Assembly: GCA_037577475.1 (NCBI GenBank)
Contig: CM075197.1
Location: forward strand, 18,054,650 to 18,118,649
Origin: Chaunax sp. Z400
Lineage: Eukaryota > Chordata > Actinopteri > Lophiiformes > Chaunacidae
DNA: 64,000 bases
Direction: 5' to 3'
The notes beneath the pieces were generated by a model. That model was not told the origin of the DNA and searched no databases. It was given only the letters and a program-made list of their open reading frames with translations. Positions 1 through 10,852 of this stretch are shown piece by piece. The first letter of the stretch is position 1. Every line of letters begins with the position of its first letter. Made by a program: the position numbers and the translations under genes.

Positions 1-59
1 ATGAGGCGTTCGTACAGAGTGAAGACACAATAAACCTGCTGAGAGAGGAGATGCTTTAC

Positions 60-158
60 CTGCTTGTTCCCTCCCTGCCACCACTCCTCAGCAGACATAG
101 CTGGAGTTGTGCCCACTGTATCGGGGTAAAGGTCTTCGTGAAACTCGGGCCTTGATTG
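60..158 (-). CDS. coro7: coro7 (coronin 7) internal exon, end of first coronin repeat
   Basis: On the minus strand an acceptor (tcttccag) at 160-159 opens a 33-codon exon that closes with CAG and the donor gtaaag below position 60. It reads QSRPEFHEDLYPDTVG, then TPAMSAEEWWQGGNKQ. This matches the coronin C-terminal extension, in which the blade ends in a PEFHEDL(Y/F)PDT motif followed by a tryptophan-containing acidic stretch. Human coronin 7 has EFHEDLFPDTAG at the same place. Phase is 0 at both ends, fitting the preceding exon that ends VPRK. Coronin 7 is a double-propeller WD40 protein of the Golgi and trans-Golgi network, acting in post-Golgi traffic and F-actin restraint. The exon is 3' to the other coro7 exons, so the second propeller should lie left of the window. 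Family assignment is secure from the collinear match; the exact acceptor is my choice. Confidence 0.9.
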
Positions 159-285
159 CTGGAAGACAAACGCAGCACAGGCTGATATGCACGCATGCAA
201 ACACCAATACAAAGATGAACATTACATGCATTATGAATCTGCTGAATGTGTTGGCAGGGCAGTAGCGTTATGCACACCCACACAC

Positions 286-431
286 CTTCCGGGGGACTTG
301 ATAGCTGATTGGTACAATGTAGCTGTCTGTCATCTGAAGTATGTGCATCACTTCACAGGACGTGACATCCAACGCCAGCTTAGGCACCATGGCAACTCCT
401 CGTGTTGAGGCGTCCGTCAAACAGTGGCTCA
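286..431 (-). CDS. coro7: coro7 (coronin 7) internal exon
   Basis: The minus-strand acceptor (acatttttag) is at 433-432, and the exon ends in AAG before a gtgtgt donor at 285. It begins with two bases completing a split valine codon, then reads SHCLTDASTRGVAMVPK, LALDVTSCEVMHILQ and MTDSYIVPISYQVPRK. Human coronin 7 has the same spacing of landmarks: RGAALVP, then SCEV, then VLQLSD, then IVPI.YHVPRK. The segment is the last blade of the first propeller plus the start of the coronin extension. Length is 146 bp (2 + 48 codons). Splice sites and phase agree with both neighbouring exons. No stop or frameshift is seen. Confidence 0.93.
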
Positions 432-519
432 CTAAAAATGTAGAGAGGAAAATAAGTGAGGGAACAGATAAAGGAGGGGCAGCAGTAAAAATCTGATCAG
501 ACAGAAAACCAAACTCGAC

Positions 520-577
520 CTTGGGAGAGGAACGGCTCAGAGGTCGACACTTCAAAACAATCGACGACGCTGTCTCC
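520..577 (-). CDS. coro7: coro7 (coronin 7) internal exon
   Basis: A short 58-bp exon on the minus strand between the acceptor ctcttgcacag (579-578) and a gtcgag donor (519-518). It reads GDSVVDCFEVSTSEPFLSQ plus one base of a valine codon completed in the next exon. This aligns with human GERQLYCYEV followed by the variable linker. The frame is fixed from both sides: the preceding exon ends on a full codon and the following exon needs one incoming base. The donor has C at +3, weaker than consensus but compatible with splicing. Confidence 0.88.
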
Positions 578-772
578 CTGTGCAAGAGAGAACATCAGTT
601 TACCATACAAATAAACGAATAAAATAAATAAATACATGTTCTATTGAAGTAAGGAACCTTTAAACTCAGCAACTATCATGACTGCTGCATTCCTGATTGG
701 TGACACAACTACACCAAGCTTTTCAGGAATAAATATTTAATATAGTCACATATAGTGGAGCACTCATCTCAC

Positions 773-827
773 CATGCCAGCCAGTATGAGCAGACCAGTG
801 TCATCGTCAAACAGTGGGATCAGCATT
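773..827 (-). CDS. coro7: coro7 (coronin 7) internal exon
   Basis: Minus-strand exon after the acceptor ttgctttcag (829-828), ending in ATG before the donor gtgaga (772-771). One base completes a split codon, then the frame reads MLIPLFDDDTGLLILAGM. Coronins carry a conserved (L/V)PL.D.D(T/S)GL(L/V).L(A/T)GKG segment here; human coronin 7 has LVPLLDPDSGLLVLAGKG. The usual lysine of GKG is methionine in this frame. This is the most upstream coro7 exon I can identify. The exons for the first roughly 240 residues, including the first three or four blades, were not found to its right, so the upstream intron is long or those exons were missed. Confidence 0.88.
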
Positions 828-1199
828 CTGAAAGCAAGGAGAGGAGAGGAAAAGAAATAAAGAGATTATTCAAATTACGCTCAACAACAGCACACCTGAT
901 ACGCCACTAGATAGAGCTGTCTGCTCAATTTTAGGGCTAAAGTGATCAGAACAGATGACTTGTGTTTTCATATTTCCATTGATGTTTGCAGGTAAGGAAA
1001 ATGGAAAAAAAAACAACTCTGTTGAACATGATAACTTAGACTACACAGTAATCAGAGTCCCATTATGTCACTGCTCCTAAAAGTAATAGTCTCATGATAG
1101 TGTGACCCTCATAATATGACTCTATGACCCTGAAAACCTACCCTTAGAATTTGGAGTCACATTGGTTTCATTATTAGTTTGATAGCTACTCAAGAACAA

Positions 1200-1690
1200 C
1201 TATATTTCGCTAATGGTGGTTTTCCTCAGGATCTAGATCAGTAACTTTTGAGGATACATCAAATTTGACACCTAAATGAATCAGCACAATCTCAGCTACA
1301 ATATCTTGATCTTAGTTCAAGTCTGTATTATTTATTATCTCACAGTATTGAATTTTCCCATGAGCCCTATAAATTTAAACATTCTGGGTCTCCAGATCTG
1401 GAATATGACTTGGATCCAGATCAGACTTTGATGTGTGGTAGATCTTATGCGGATTTCATGATGTCATTTTTGTCCAAGAATTGCAGACATTCTCCAAGAC
1501 GTTAGATGAAAAAAAAATTGGTAATTGCCCCTATTCCCCAATGGCAAAGAATCCTTTAAAAAAAAAAAAAACTGGATCCAGATGATGATCAAACCCTACT
1601 TCTCTGAAAAGTTTCATCAAAATTGTTCAGAACTTTTTGTTTAATCCTGCGAACAGACAAACAAACAAACAATGCCAGTAAGAAACACAA
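1200..1690 (+). mobile_element. RTE-like LINE 3' end relic
   Basis: The stretch carries repeated GGATCCAGAT phrases, then 'aagtttcatcaaaattgttcag', a 'ttttgtttaatcctg' phrase and a short cag-acaaacaaacaaac run. That order is typical of the untranslated tail of fish RTE/Expander-type LINE copies. Related tails occur at 12935-13050 and 51770-51960. Family name is from recall; limits are approximate. Confidence 0.5.
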
Positions 1691-1694
1691 TATT

Positions 1695-1785
1695 GCCCCG
1701 ATCTTGGCCAGGGCCCCATTGAGATTCTGTAATCTCAATGGAGCCTATGTGGTTACATAAACGTTTAATAACAATAAAAATGACC
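1695..1785 (+). mobile_element. Dispersed fish repeat tail with 11-bp hairpin
   Basis: Contains 'tcttggccagggcc', then a perfect inverted repeat CCATTGAGATT / AATCTCAATGG with a CTGT loop (1716-1726 and 1731-1741), then 'ggttacataaacgtttaata' and an A-rich end. This matches my memory of a very common fish LINE/SINE 3' tail ending in ggttaaataaaggttaaa. It abuts the LINE relic on its left. Confidence 0.5.
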
Positions 1786-4324
1786 TGTGACGAGTCAGTA
1801 GCATCTGATCATTTTACTTCAATGATCAAACAGTAAAAAAACAGTAAAATAGTGGCTTCAACACATGCAGGCCTTACCAAGACCACAATCACCTGCATGA
1901 TATGAGGTAAGGAGACCGAGGGATTAGGAAACGAAATGAGCTTTTAACTCAATGCAGACGCAGACGAGGGTGGAAAATCTCCCTCCGCCTCTTACCCCTT
2001 CAAACTGTAACGTCTCTCTTCATCAACGAGAGCAACAGTCAGCATGCAGTGTTGTTTTCCAGACAGGAAAAGGAAAGAGGATGGAGAGTGGTAGCTGATC
2101 TAACCACTTCACATCACAGGCCACAGATAGGCTGATTTAAGTGGAGAGGCAGTCCCACTGATTGGCTTATGATGATGACCTTGTGTAATGGTACTATTCT
2201 CGAGGAACGCCACTCAGCTGCCTCCACATCAACCGAGAATGACAGACGGGTGATGTAATGCTCCAGCTATGACAATATAATGACAGACTCAGTTAAGGTA
2301 TCTTTAGAAACAGCACATAGTGTCACGCAATCATATGTATTGTGTGCATATGCAAGAGTGACAGAGAATGTGACTGGATGTCAGCAGTGTGTTTGTATGA
2401 GTTGCAGATTTTATCATTTCGACAAACCAACTTACACAAATTCACCATCACTTAGACACTTCAGACCGTCTGCCAGCAGTCTGTGGTTGTAATAGCACAT
2501 GTCTTTTTGTTGCATTCATTATTTTTTTCCCTGAATGAATCTTGGTGTCATTTTCATTTTTGTTACATTTTGAATGTCTTTTTTTTCTCCTGGCAGTTTT
2601 GCCATAGGCTGCAGATGGAGAGAAAACCGAATGCCTGTCATGACTGTGAAGACGTAAAGGTTTTAGCTTGCCTAGATGACACTGTCAGTCGAAATAATGA
2701 TTTGCATATGGGGTTATTGGGTCTCTTTTATTGTATTTTTTTTTATTGATCCCACTCACAGACATTGAAGTGCCAGAACAGCCTGCATAGTATATACTTA
2801 TATATATATATACATAAGTATATATATAAATAATCTTGTTATTCATTCATTACAATCGATGCCTTTTATTGTAAATATTCTTTGCCATTTCTGTTACAGT
2901 AATAGTAACAGTAAACAGCAAACAGAAATTCGTTCATTACATTCAATCTTCAGTTTGGTCATTTGGTGATCTTTCTCTTTCTTTCGAGAAAATTTTCCAT
3001 CATGGCAGGAGGTAGCTAGCTAGTTTTCAGGGGCACAACAACTTTCTGATATATCAGTGTCACTCATAGCGGCTGCTCCATTCTGATTGGCTTGAGTGGC
3101 GTGTGTTATTTTTTTAAATTGAAAGATTGGCATAGAAAAAGAACACATAGATTTTGAAACGCAGTGATTAATAACATCTGAAAAGACATTAAATTTTATT
3201 GACACAAAGAATGTTATTAGTTGATTTTCATTTTTGTTTCATTGCAGAACATGCAAAGAGACACAATTCCCTACAAAACGTCGAAATTCAGTGTTGAATA
3301 GAGTGACTGTGAATATCATGCTCAGGTTTTACTCCAGCTGAGGTATTTAAACCTGTGAAGGCCTCTTTCCCTGTTTCTCCAACACTACCTTCCAGGTCCT
3401 CGTCTTTACTTCATCCTTACAATCTGTCTTTATGTATCAACCAAACGGTCCTGTCCCAGACCTGCATCTCCTCCTCTCTCTCACTGCCCCCTCTATCCCA
3501 AGCCTATAGGGGCAGCCACGCTTGGCTAGGTATGATTGTGTGTTCCCATGTCAGAGTCCGTCCACAGGGACTTCCCTAAACACCTACATTCCCACACCAC
3601 TCTCGCTGCCTACTCTCTCTCCCTCTCTTATTCTTTCCTTTCCTATTCAACAACACCACCACCTTACACCCCCACACCCACCCTTTGTGCCTCTAATCCC
3701 ATTTATTTCTCCAAACTGCCTTTACTTTCTCCATGGCCTTATCTCTGGCTTTCTCACAGTAAAACAGTCAAACAGCCACATAATAGGAGTGACGCTTTAT
3801 CACTCATAATGGCCTCTGTTTACTATTGCTTTCATGCTCCACCTCATTACAAGCCCATTTTCCCACACATAAGTGCATGCATGCGCATATTTATGCACTT
3901 ACATACACTAATAATACAGCTTAATGCTGTATGTGCACATGCATTTATAAGAGCATGTAGTTGCAGTCTTGCAGGGTTAATTGTGGGAGTGAGCAGGCTT
4001 GTTGCACAGATCTCGATCAGGCCTAATTCATGCTCAGAGATGAGAGGCTGTAAATAGATGTGTAGCACCACACTCAGCCTGACACACAAATCCAGACACA
4101 CTGTAAGATCTTTTGAGTGCTGGTGATGTGACTAGAAAAGGTTAAACCAAACATAAATGCTGAATAGTCAGCAAAAATATATATATTATACCATGTTATA
4201 TGTTATTTTCTGAAAATGTTTGACAAGGACAAAACCTAAAAGGATCACTCCTTGAAGAATTATAGTCTCAAGAATAGTCTCACGCTCTGAGGGCAATCTG
4301 AATACACTGAAGACCCACATTTTT

Positions 4325-4537
4325 ATGGCTCTTCCAACACTCTGTGATGAGCTGCCTGATGCTCCAAAACTCCCCCTGGATTCAGTCTGCCCCTGGCAAT
4401 CTGCTCCAATCAGAACCCAGAGAGTGCAAAGAACCCACCTCAAAACTTATCTGCCATCGCTTTCTCACACAGACCCAAACGCACCTCATAAAATGACCTT
4501 CTGCCATGACAGCAGCCTTCAGCACGAGCAGATGTGA
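4325..4537 (+). pseudogene. Decayed L2/CR1-like LINE reverse transcriptase C-terminus
   Basis: An open frame reads LCDELPDAPKLP and, after a degenerate middle, HLKTYLPSLSH. L2/CR1-type ORF2 proteins end with LW(N/D).LP..(L/I)... followed by (K/R)(L/H)LKT(H/Y)LF.(L/Q)(A/S). The two landmarks are in order and about the right distance apart. No catalytic domain is present. The similarity is short, so the call is tentative. Confidence 0.35.
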
Positions 4538-6479
4538 TGGGTATATTAAGCTACTCTAATGTGTATTTGTGTGTGTGTGTGTATGGATATGAGAAAGTCC
4601 AGGTATATCATGATTATGAGAATGTGTTGTCATTTGATAATGTAATGTAGATCAGTGGAATAACTGACTAATGGAGGGTCAAGACGAATGGATGTAGGGA
4701 TGACAGACAAATGCAGAAATGGTGTGTGTGTGTGTGTGTTTGTGTTTGAAGTGCAGAGTGCATGTGATGGAGCTACCTTTAGTAACACTCAAACACACAA
4801 AATCCTTCCAGAAGCACATTCAGATGCAGAGATAAACACTACACCATTAACAAAGCCGTGCATGGAGGCATGGAAGCATGACAAAATATGTCTAAGTATG
4901 ACAAATGCACATACCAACACATGCTACACACTTGTGTGAACACATATAGGCACGGCCAGATGTTCTGATAGCATCAGACACACACAGTAGTGTATTATAT
5001 ACAGTGTATAGTTGGAGCTAATGAAATCAGCCTGCACAGGTATAAGGTTATGAGCTTGAGCTATGGCAGCTATGACCAGATCAGTATCAGTCAAAGGGAC
5101 CTTTCTCTGTCGTATGAGATCATGGTCTTTAGCTAAGCTGGACCTTACAGCTAAAAACACGCACTAGACAACATACTAAGCTGCAGCCAACAGGTAGGAG
5201 GTGGCCAGAAGAAAAAGTGAGGAATATAAAAACAAAACAAAGCAGATGGTTGGCTTCCTCTTAATTTTTATTTGACTTACACAGGATCAAGATGGCCCAA
5301 AAAAAATCCTAACCAGCTTTGTAAAGATCTATAAAAATGATTTTTAGAGATCACAGACTGCAATTAAAGGTTTCATATGGTTATTTCTGTATATATGACA
5401 ACCATTGTATGTTATTTTCAACAACAGATCCCTTTTTTGTAGCCGTTCCTGTGGTTTCTCCCTTCTTTCCCTCATGTAGGTATTTTTTTCATCTGAATTG
5501 ATCTAATTATAGGGGACGCCATATGTTGTACATGTTGTAAAGATTTCTGAGGCCAATTTGTGATTTTTAGCTATAGATCAAATTACCGCTCAGATTTGAC
5601 GAGATTCCAGTGGAAAAAAAATCAACCACAAATCACAACCATTCTAACTTAACGTCAAACTGAAGGTGAGAGACTCAAGTCTCAGGAGTGGAGACTCTCC
5701 ACAGTGTTGGAAACCAGTCTTCATGGTCAAACTGGGGTTATAGTCAGACTTTGAATTAAGTTCTGGTCGCACCACATAATTTACTGTTGATTCTATTTCA
5801 ATTTCACCCTTTTCTTTTCCATCTTTCACTCCTTCCTTCTTCTTTTATCAGTCCCTTGGTTATATCACCCCAGTCAGTGGGAGTGAGTGAGTCGTGAGGC
5901 AGTATCTTTGAGGGTGAAGGGTCTGCTGAACTGTGAACTAGAACAGTCCACTTTATCAGGCCTCCTGCCTCCAAAGACTGCTGGTCTGCAGCTTGTCCGG
6001 CTCTCCCAGGAGGCCTCGGCTGTTCCACTGGCGAGTGGTGGCTGTGTTTTCACAGACTAGAGCTGCTTTGGCCATAAAATAATGTTTGGATTATCCCACA
6101 AGGCCATTAGGACACTTGGGGTGCATTGCAGCAAAAACAGCGGACATGTTGTTGAGAGTTTTGACACACTGATTTTACAGTTTAAGTGTTAAGAGGGTAA
6201 GTAGGTCACCCCAGTTGATCCAATAAAACACACATGGACATCAGACTCAATGAAAGTGACTTTTTGTAAAATTCAATGATTCGATATATTTTGGGTTGGC
6301 ATCAGAGACCACAGTGCACAATCCTGGTATCCTGGTGAACCTATTTAAGACTGTAGTTGAGACCAAAATTTTTCTTGGAATCTAAAATTGCTGCCATTTT
6401 TTAATCCATCTACCATCTCTTGGCTCTTACATCTTATTACATTGACTAACAGTCTCCAGCCCTGCTAGCAGCTCTCTGA

Positions 6480-7010
6480 GCTCTCTCTTACTGTACTGAG
6501 CTAAATACTATTGTCAACATGTCATTTGTGCTCACAATGACAATGTTAACATGCTTATGCCTAGCAGGTGTAATGTTTAGCTGGATTACCATTTTAATTT
6601 AGCATGTTATCATGGTACTACCTGCCAAATGGTGCTTAACAGAAAGTACAGCAAAGGCTCATGGGAATGTCAGAGGGAATCCTGTAGGCAAGTCAACCAT
6701 TTACAGCAGTCATTAGGATACATCGTCAGGAAGCTATCAATGTCATCTAATTATGTGCAAATCCATCAGGATGTTGAAATATTTCAGAGGATATGTGAAA
6801 ACTTGTCAGTGGCAGTAGAGGAAAAATGAAGGGATCCCTAAAGTCGCGATGATGCATCCTCTGGGGACCGTGAATGCCAGCACAAAACTTCATGGCAATC
6901 CATCCAGTACTTGTTGAGATATTTTATTCTGGATCAAAGTGGTGGACACTGATCGACCAATCAACCAGATGACCATCTACAGAGCCTCACCACCCCCATG
7001 GCTAAAAAGG
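6480..7010 (+). repeat. Dispersed percomorph repeat, copy 1
   Basis: Shows 'ctcacaatgacaatgttaac', 'catgcttatgcctagcag', 'catcctctggggaccgtgaa', then 'catggcaatccatccagta', 'cttgttgagatatttta' and 'tggatcaaagtggtggac'. The same string order recurs in degraded form at 47880-48240, for example 'caacccatccaacagttgag'. I remember this as an abundant interspersed sequence in percomorph genomes; its class is uncertain. The 66-codon open frame inside (6629-6829) is a by-product of the repeat. Confidence 0.6.
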
Positions 7011-7933
7011 GAAAGACCAATTTAAGAGCATGAGGTAAACTGTTTAAATCTCCTCTTTTCTCTCGGTTGATTGTTGTATGAAATGAATCTGTAAAAATAT
7101 GCGGTAACTAATCAGCTGTATCTCCCATTTAAATGTGTGACCATATGAGTTATTCCAATAATCACTGTCTGATGACGACAGTTCATATGATAGCAGATTA
7201 TCCATTTATTTCTATGATAACACCGCCCTCTTTCCGTCTTTATTGACAGAACACACTCTTTCTGGTTCAGGGTTATTACTCTTGTGTAAGGCAGTTAGAC
7301 ACAGCTAATGGTTTTATGCACACATACGCTGCAGGCCCATGGGTGTTCACATTACCCCGACAATGGAGGGAGTGGTGCGGAATAATCCACTGGTGATTAA
7401 ATGGGATTCATAATGGAACAACACTGGACCTGTAAGACCATTTCCAGGATGGTAAATCCTAGTGTGGTTTCTAATCTTGTGCAATGAAATAAAAAGTCTT
7501 TCCAAAGGAAATATGTTAGTGGATATTTCAGAAGGTTGTGGAAAAGGTCTTCTCAACAGCAAACAAATGGTTTGGCAACATTTTGCCCTTTCAAACTTTG
7601 AAGCATAACTATCCACCTAAAATAATCAAAGTGTACCAAAAGCGAACAAAACAATCCATCACAGCTGATGAACTTTGTCACCTTTGTAAACTCAGAAGAT
7701 CAAAAATAGATAAAATCTCTGCACTTGTGCTGTCAGAATGTGAACAAATGTTTCCATTTGCAGCATTGGAGCTCCAAAGATCGCAACTTCAAAAAAAAAA
7801 GCTTTGACTTAACAGTTGAATGCTGTATCACAAATTAATTTGGTTGTCCTCATTTGACACTGTCCAAGTCATTTTACTCACATGAGAGCAGCGACATTTG
7901 AGAACTGGTTCTGTGGCATCTGATATGATCACG

Positions 7934-7961
<28 letters not shown>
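7934..7961 (+). repeat. (CT)n microsatellite
   Basis: Uninterrupted CT dinucleotide run of about 14 units. Confidence 0.95.
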
Positions 7962-7964
<3 letters not shown>

Positions 7965-8948
7965 CATCTACTCTTGGTGTAACATCTTGGTATAGTTGGC
8001 ACCACTCATGTGTTATCGTTTTGAGATACAGAACTAGGAATCAAACTATCTGAGAGACTCAATGAAAAGTATCTCAGAACAACACAGAAGTCTGATGAAC
8101 AACTCCTGCCTCATCATCTGGATAAAAATGTTCATCCTCATTTTGATAAGAGAGATTTTTTAACCTGTTTCCAAGTTGACTGTGACCGTATTTCCTCAAA
8201 AAGAGCGCCTAAAGTGATGTTGTTTGTTTGTTTTGTACAAGAAAGAATATAAATTGATGGAAAGTATCAAGAAATTAAACTAATACAATTCTTAACTTTT
8301 GTAATATTCAGCTACCGCCTTCATTTTGTTTAGGAAATGGGAGTTTGAAAACCCTTTTTGTGTAAACTGGACGGAATATTTTCCTATCCAGATGGTTTCA
8401 AGAGTCTTTGAGGATTACCTTGAAGACAGCTATATGTGTTATTAAACATCATTCAGAAAAACTAATCCTTGGCTCTGCGGCTTGAAAGCAATGATAATAC
8501 ACAAAAGACACACACTGTGGATACTGTAGGTTCTTATGTGATCTTAAAGGCTAAAAGACAGCTCTGCTTGGGGTGGTCTTTACTGCTACTTCTAAGTCAT
8601 GATAAGTTCAAAGATCCTCTGCAGGTGTTTAAGTCGTGCTGCAGAGTCACCCTACTGAGCAACGGTGCAGCACACTTTCTCTTCTGTATTTGACTCTGTA
8701 TGTTTTGTTGCCAGTGTGTGCGTATTTAATCAACATGCTGGGTCTGCCTGCTTAGCTACTTTTAGTAGCCAGTTCATTAGAAGGGAATTAGAGTTGATGC
8801 GCTACGTTCCTGAGAGGGGAAGAAAAGCCAGGATTGTTGGTGGAGAGGCCAGCTGTGGCTGTGTCTGAGCACCAGTGACAAGGATCTTAGAAAGGCTGCC
8901 AAGCTTGCTGCTCTCCCTGCTTCATCTGGCCCCGTCTGCTGGCCCCTA

Positions 8949-8952
<4 letters not shown>

Positions 8953-8987
<35 letters not shown>
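8953..8987 (+). repeat. (CA)n microsatellite
   Basis: Uninterrupted CA run of about 17 units. Open frames made of its translation on either strand are artefacts. Confidence 0.95.
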
Positions 8988-8989
<2 letters not shown>

Positions 8990-9602
8990 AAATACACGAA
9001 TGCTCAGGATTTAATTAAACTCCCCGAGTCCCGTGTCAACAGGTCTGCAGTGACCCCTCTGACACCCCCAACACACTCCCAACTCCACATGCGACCACAT
9101 GCAAAGTTACCAAATGGAAAACCTGCAGCAGTTTCAGCCATAATTTCTCTTCTGTCCTCAGGAAACAAAATAACGCTTCATTACCTTTCCCGCTTGCCAT
9201 CAGCACAGCTCCATCGTCAGACTGACACAAGCACACAAGAAGGTAGTCCCAGAGCAACAGCTACAAATCAGATCTTTGTAAAATATTAAATATGTGAAGT
9301 AAAACAACGTCCCAGTATAAAAGATCATAAAGACAACTTAACACGGAATGCCGTCAGACCACATGATCGACAACATCTGTTTTGCATGATGTTGACAACA
9401 AAAATGCAAACCCCAGTCTGTATTTTTACGAGATGAGGCACACAAAGAGAAAACCAGGGCTTGATCACATAGATTATTTAAACACATGGGTCTACCTCGC
9501 CGAGATGCATCAGAGACATTAGAAATGTGTCTTCAAAATAACACACACATGTCGACACACACACTCACAAAGATTCAGGAAGACCTGTTAACACGTGGTA
9601 AA

Positions 9603-9691
9603 CTGGTCCAGACTGGCTGACCTATAAACCAGCCAGGTCATTGGTCATAAAGACCAATGACCTGGATGTCCAGTGCTGGTCTGTGGACTGG
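9603..9691. repeat. Long imperfect hairpin with perfect 14-bp core
   Basis: The core arms CCAGGTCATTGGTC (9633-9646) and GACCAATGACCTGG (9652-9665) are exactly complementary around an ATAAA loop. Outside them, ctggtccagactgg on the left and ctggtctgtggactgg on the right are again largely complementary, with bulges between. Such a fold suits either a small foldback transposon relic or a precursor-like RNA hairpin. Confidence 0.7.
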
Positions 9692-9944
9692 TAGGGCTGA
9701 AGGGCAGGTGAGGTGGGGGGAGGGTTCTTGTAAGATGTGGGTGGCCATGAGGGTCTCAACAAGGGTGTAAAAGAACCATTGGGGAACATAAATCTTTTAA
9801 ATGCACGTTATAAAAGGAAGACAGCCTTGAGGCTGGCATACATAGAGATACATAGAATGTGTACGTCTAAAACTGGAGCGTACTTATGTTTGTGTTTTAG
9901 CATCTTAAAGTATGAGGTGTGTCTCTGTAGCGCTGTTTACTGCT

Positions 9945-10215
9945 TGTTGACGGCTGCGGAGTCCCGGAAGAGAGACGTTCCACATTAACCCTGGGGTTCA
10001 GCATCAAGGACCTTGGCTAGATGACCATTAAATGACCTGTCGGCGGGGGCCTGGGAACTGACCGACGACCACGGCGGCCTCAGACAAGAGAAGAGAGAGG
10101 AAGCCTTGGCACAGAGGACACAAAAAGAAGAGGTGAGGGTTCACGACCGCAACGACACTCTGCTGTTAGGTCACCGGAGGAAAGTCCGGTTCTCGTCACG
10201 GTTGCAGTCGAAATG
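9945..10215. promoter_or_regulatory. CpG-rich block, possible unassigned promoter or exon
   Basis: About 18 CpG dinucleotides fall in about 270 bp (for example tgacggctgcgg, gtcggcggggg, ccgacgaccacggcggcc, gtccggttctcgtcacgg), whereas the flanks are CpG-poor. There is no clear TATA or coding frame. A minus-strand acceptor-like tract (cttctgtctgtgtttag) lies at its right edge near 10219. Nothing ties it to a named gene. Confidence 0.35.
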
Positions 10216-10794
10216 CTAAACACAGACAGAAGAACACATGTTTCAGAGGAAGTGAGAAAAAAGCTACATGTGTTGCTCTTCGGACTAGCAGTTGATGGAT
10301 TATTCTGAAATATTAGTATTTTACAAATGTACTTTGATAAGCAGGATCTCTTCCAATGATGCACAGATCGATTGTAATGAATTCTAATGAAAGAAGTGCC
10401 GAGATTCTGGAGGATTGTTGGGTTTGAGAAGTACACAAAATGTCCGAAAAAATATGCTTTTTGCGACACATACAGTATTTGCAAAACAATAAAAAATCTT
10501 TTTCTTTGTGTGACTTCCACCTTGAGTACAAACCTTGCTTTGTTTGCATGTTAAAATGGAGTATTATGTGTAACTTTTCCATGCGGATACCCCCTTTCAT
10601 TGACAATCATCCATCTCTCAAGGCTTCATTAACAGTCTCTCTCTTTCACATGCAATTCAATTTTAATAACGAGGACGAGAATTCGAGCCCTTTAAATAAA
10701 ACACAAGGCAGAGATCCAGATGATAAATCTGGATGTCAGATTAAACCGACGATGAATGAATGAAACTATAAAAAAAAGACTATTTGTGATATGA

Positions 10795-10852
10795 TACACA
10801 GTACCAGTCAAACGTTCGGACACATATCCAAACTTGTGACAGGAACTGTATA
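10795..10852. mobile_element. Tc1-like inverted-repeat remnant
   Basis: Reads acagtaccagtcaaacgttc, ggacaca, then tatccaaacttgtgacagga. The ends are imperfectly complementary and resemble the 'accagtcaaaagtttggacac' termini seen at 52084-52160. This looks like a collapsed Tc1/mariner-type MITE. Small and diverged. Confidence 0.45.

Larger units (their letters stand above)
832..6470. other. Intronic/intergenic DNA without a recognisable gene
   Basis: Upstream of the last visible coro7 exon. It holds LINE-derived tails near 1.2-1.8 kb, an AT-rich palindromic stretch near 2.79-2.83 kb, a decayed LINE C-terminus near 4.3-4.5 kb and short GT runs near 4.57 and 4.72 kb. Open frames are short or low complexity. 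No coro7 exon with convincing coronin motifs was found. Confidence 0.5.

Noticed and set aside
3536..4057. 173-codon plus-strand open frame
   Set aside because: Low-complexity Ser/Thr/Pro/Leu composition from a pyrimidine-rich tract, no domain, no splice or start context; chance frame.
4924..5160. 78-codon minus-strand frame with LTDTDLVIAAIAQAHNL
   Set aside because: Looks protein-like and follows a tttttag acceptor, but no donor, partner exon or family was recognised.
9175..9230. Coronin-like phrase SDDGAVLMASGKG on the minus strand
   Set aside because: Resembles the D..GL(L)..GKG motif, but that part of coro7 is already encoded at 773-827, the donor is weak and the flanks do not continue as coronin. 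Probably chance.
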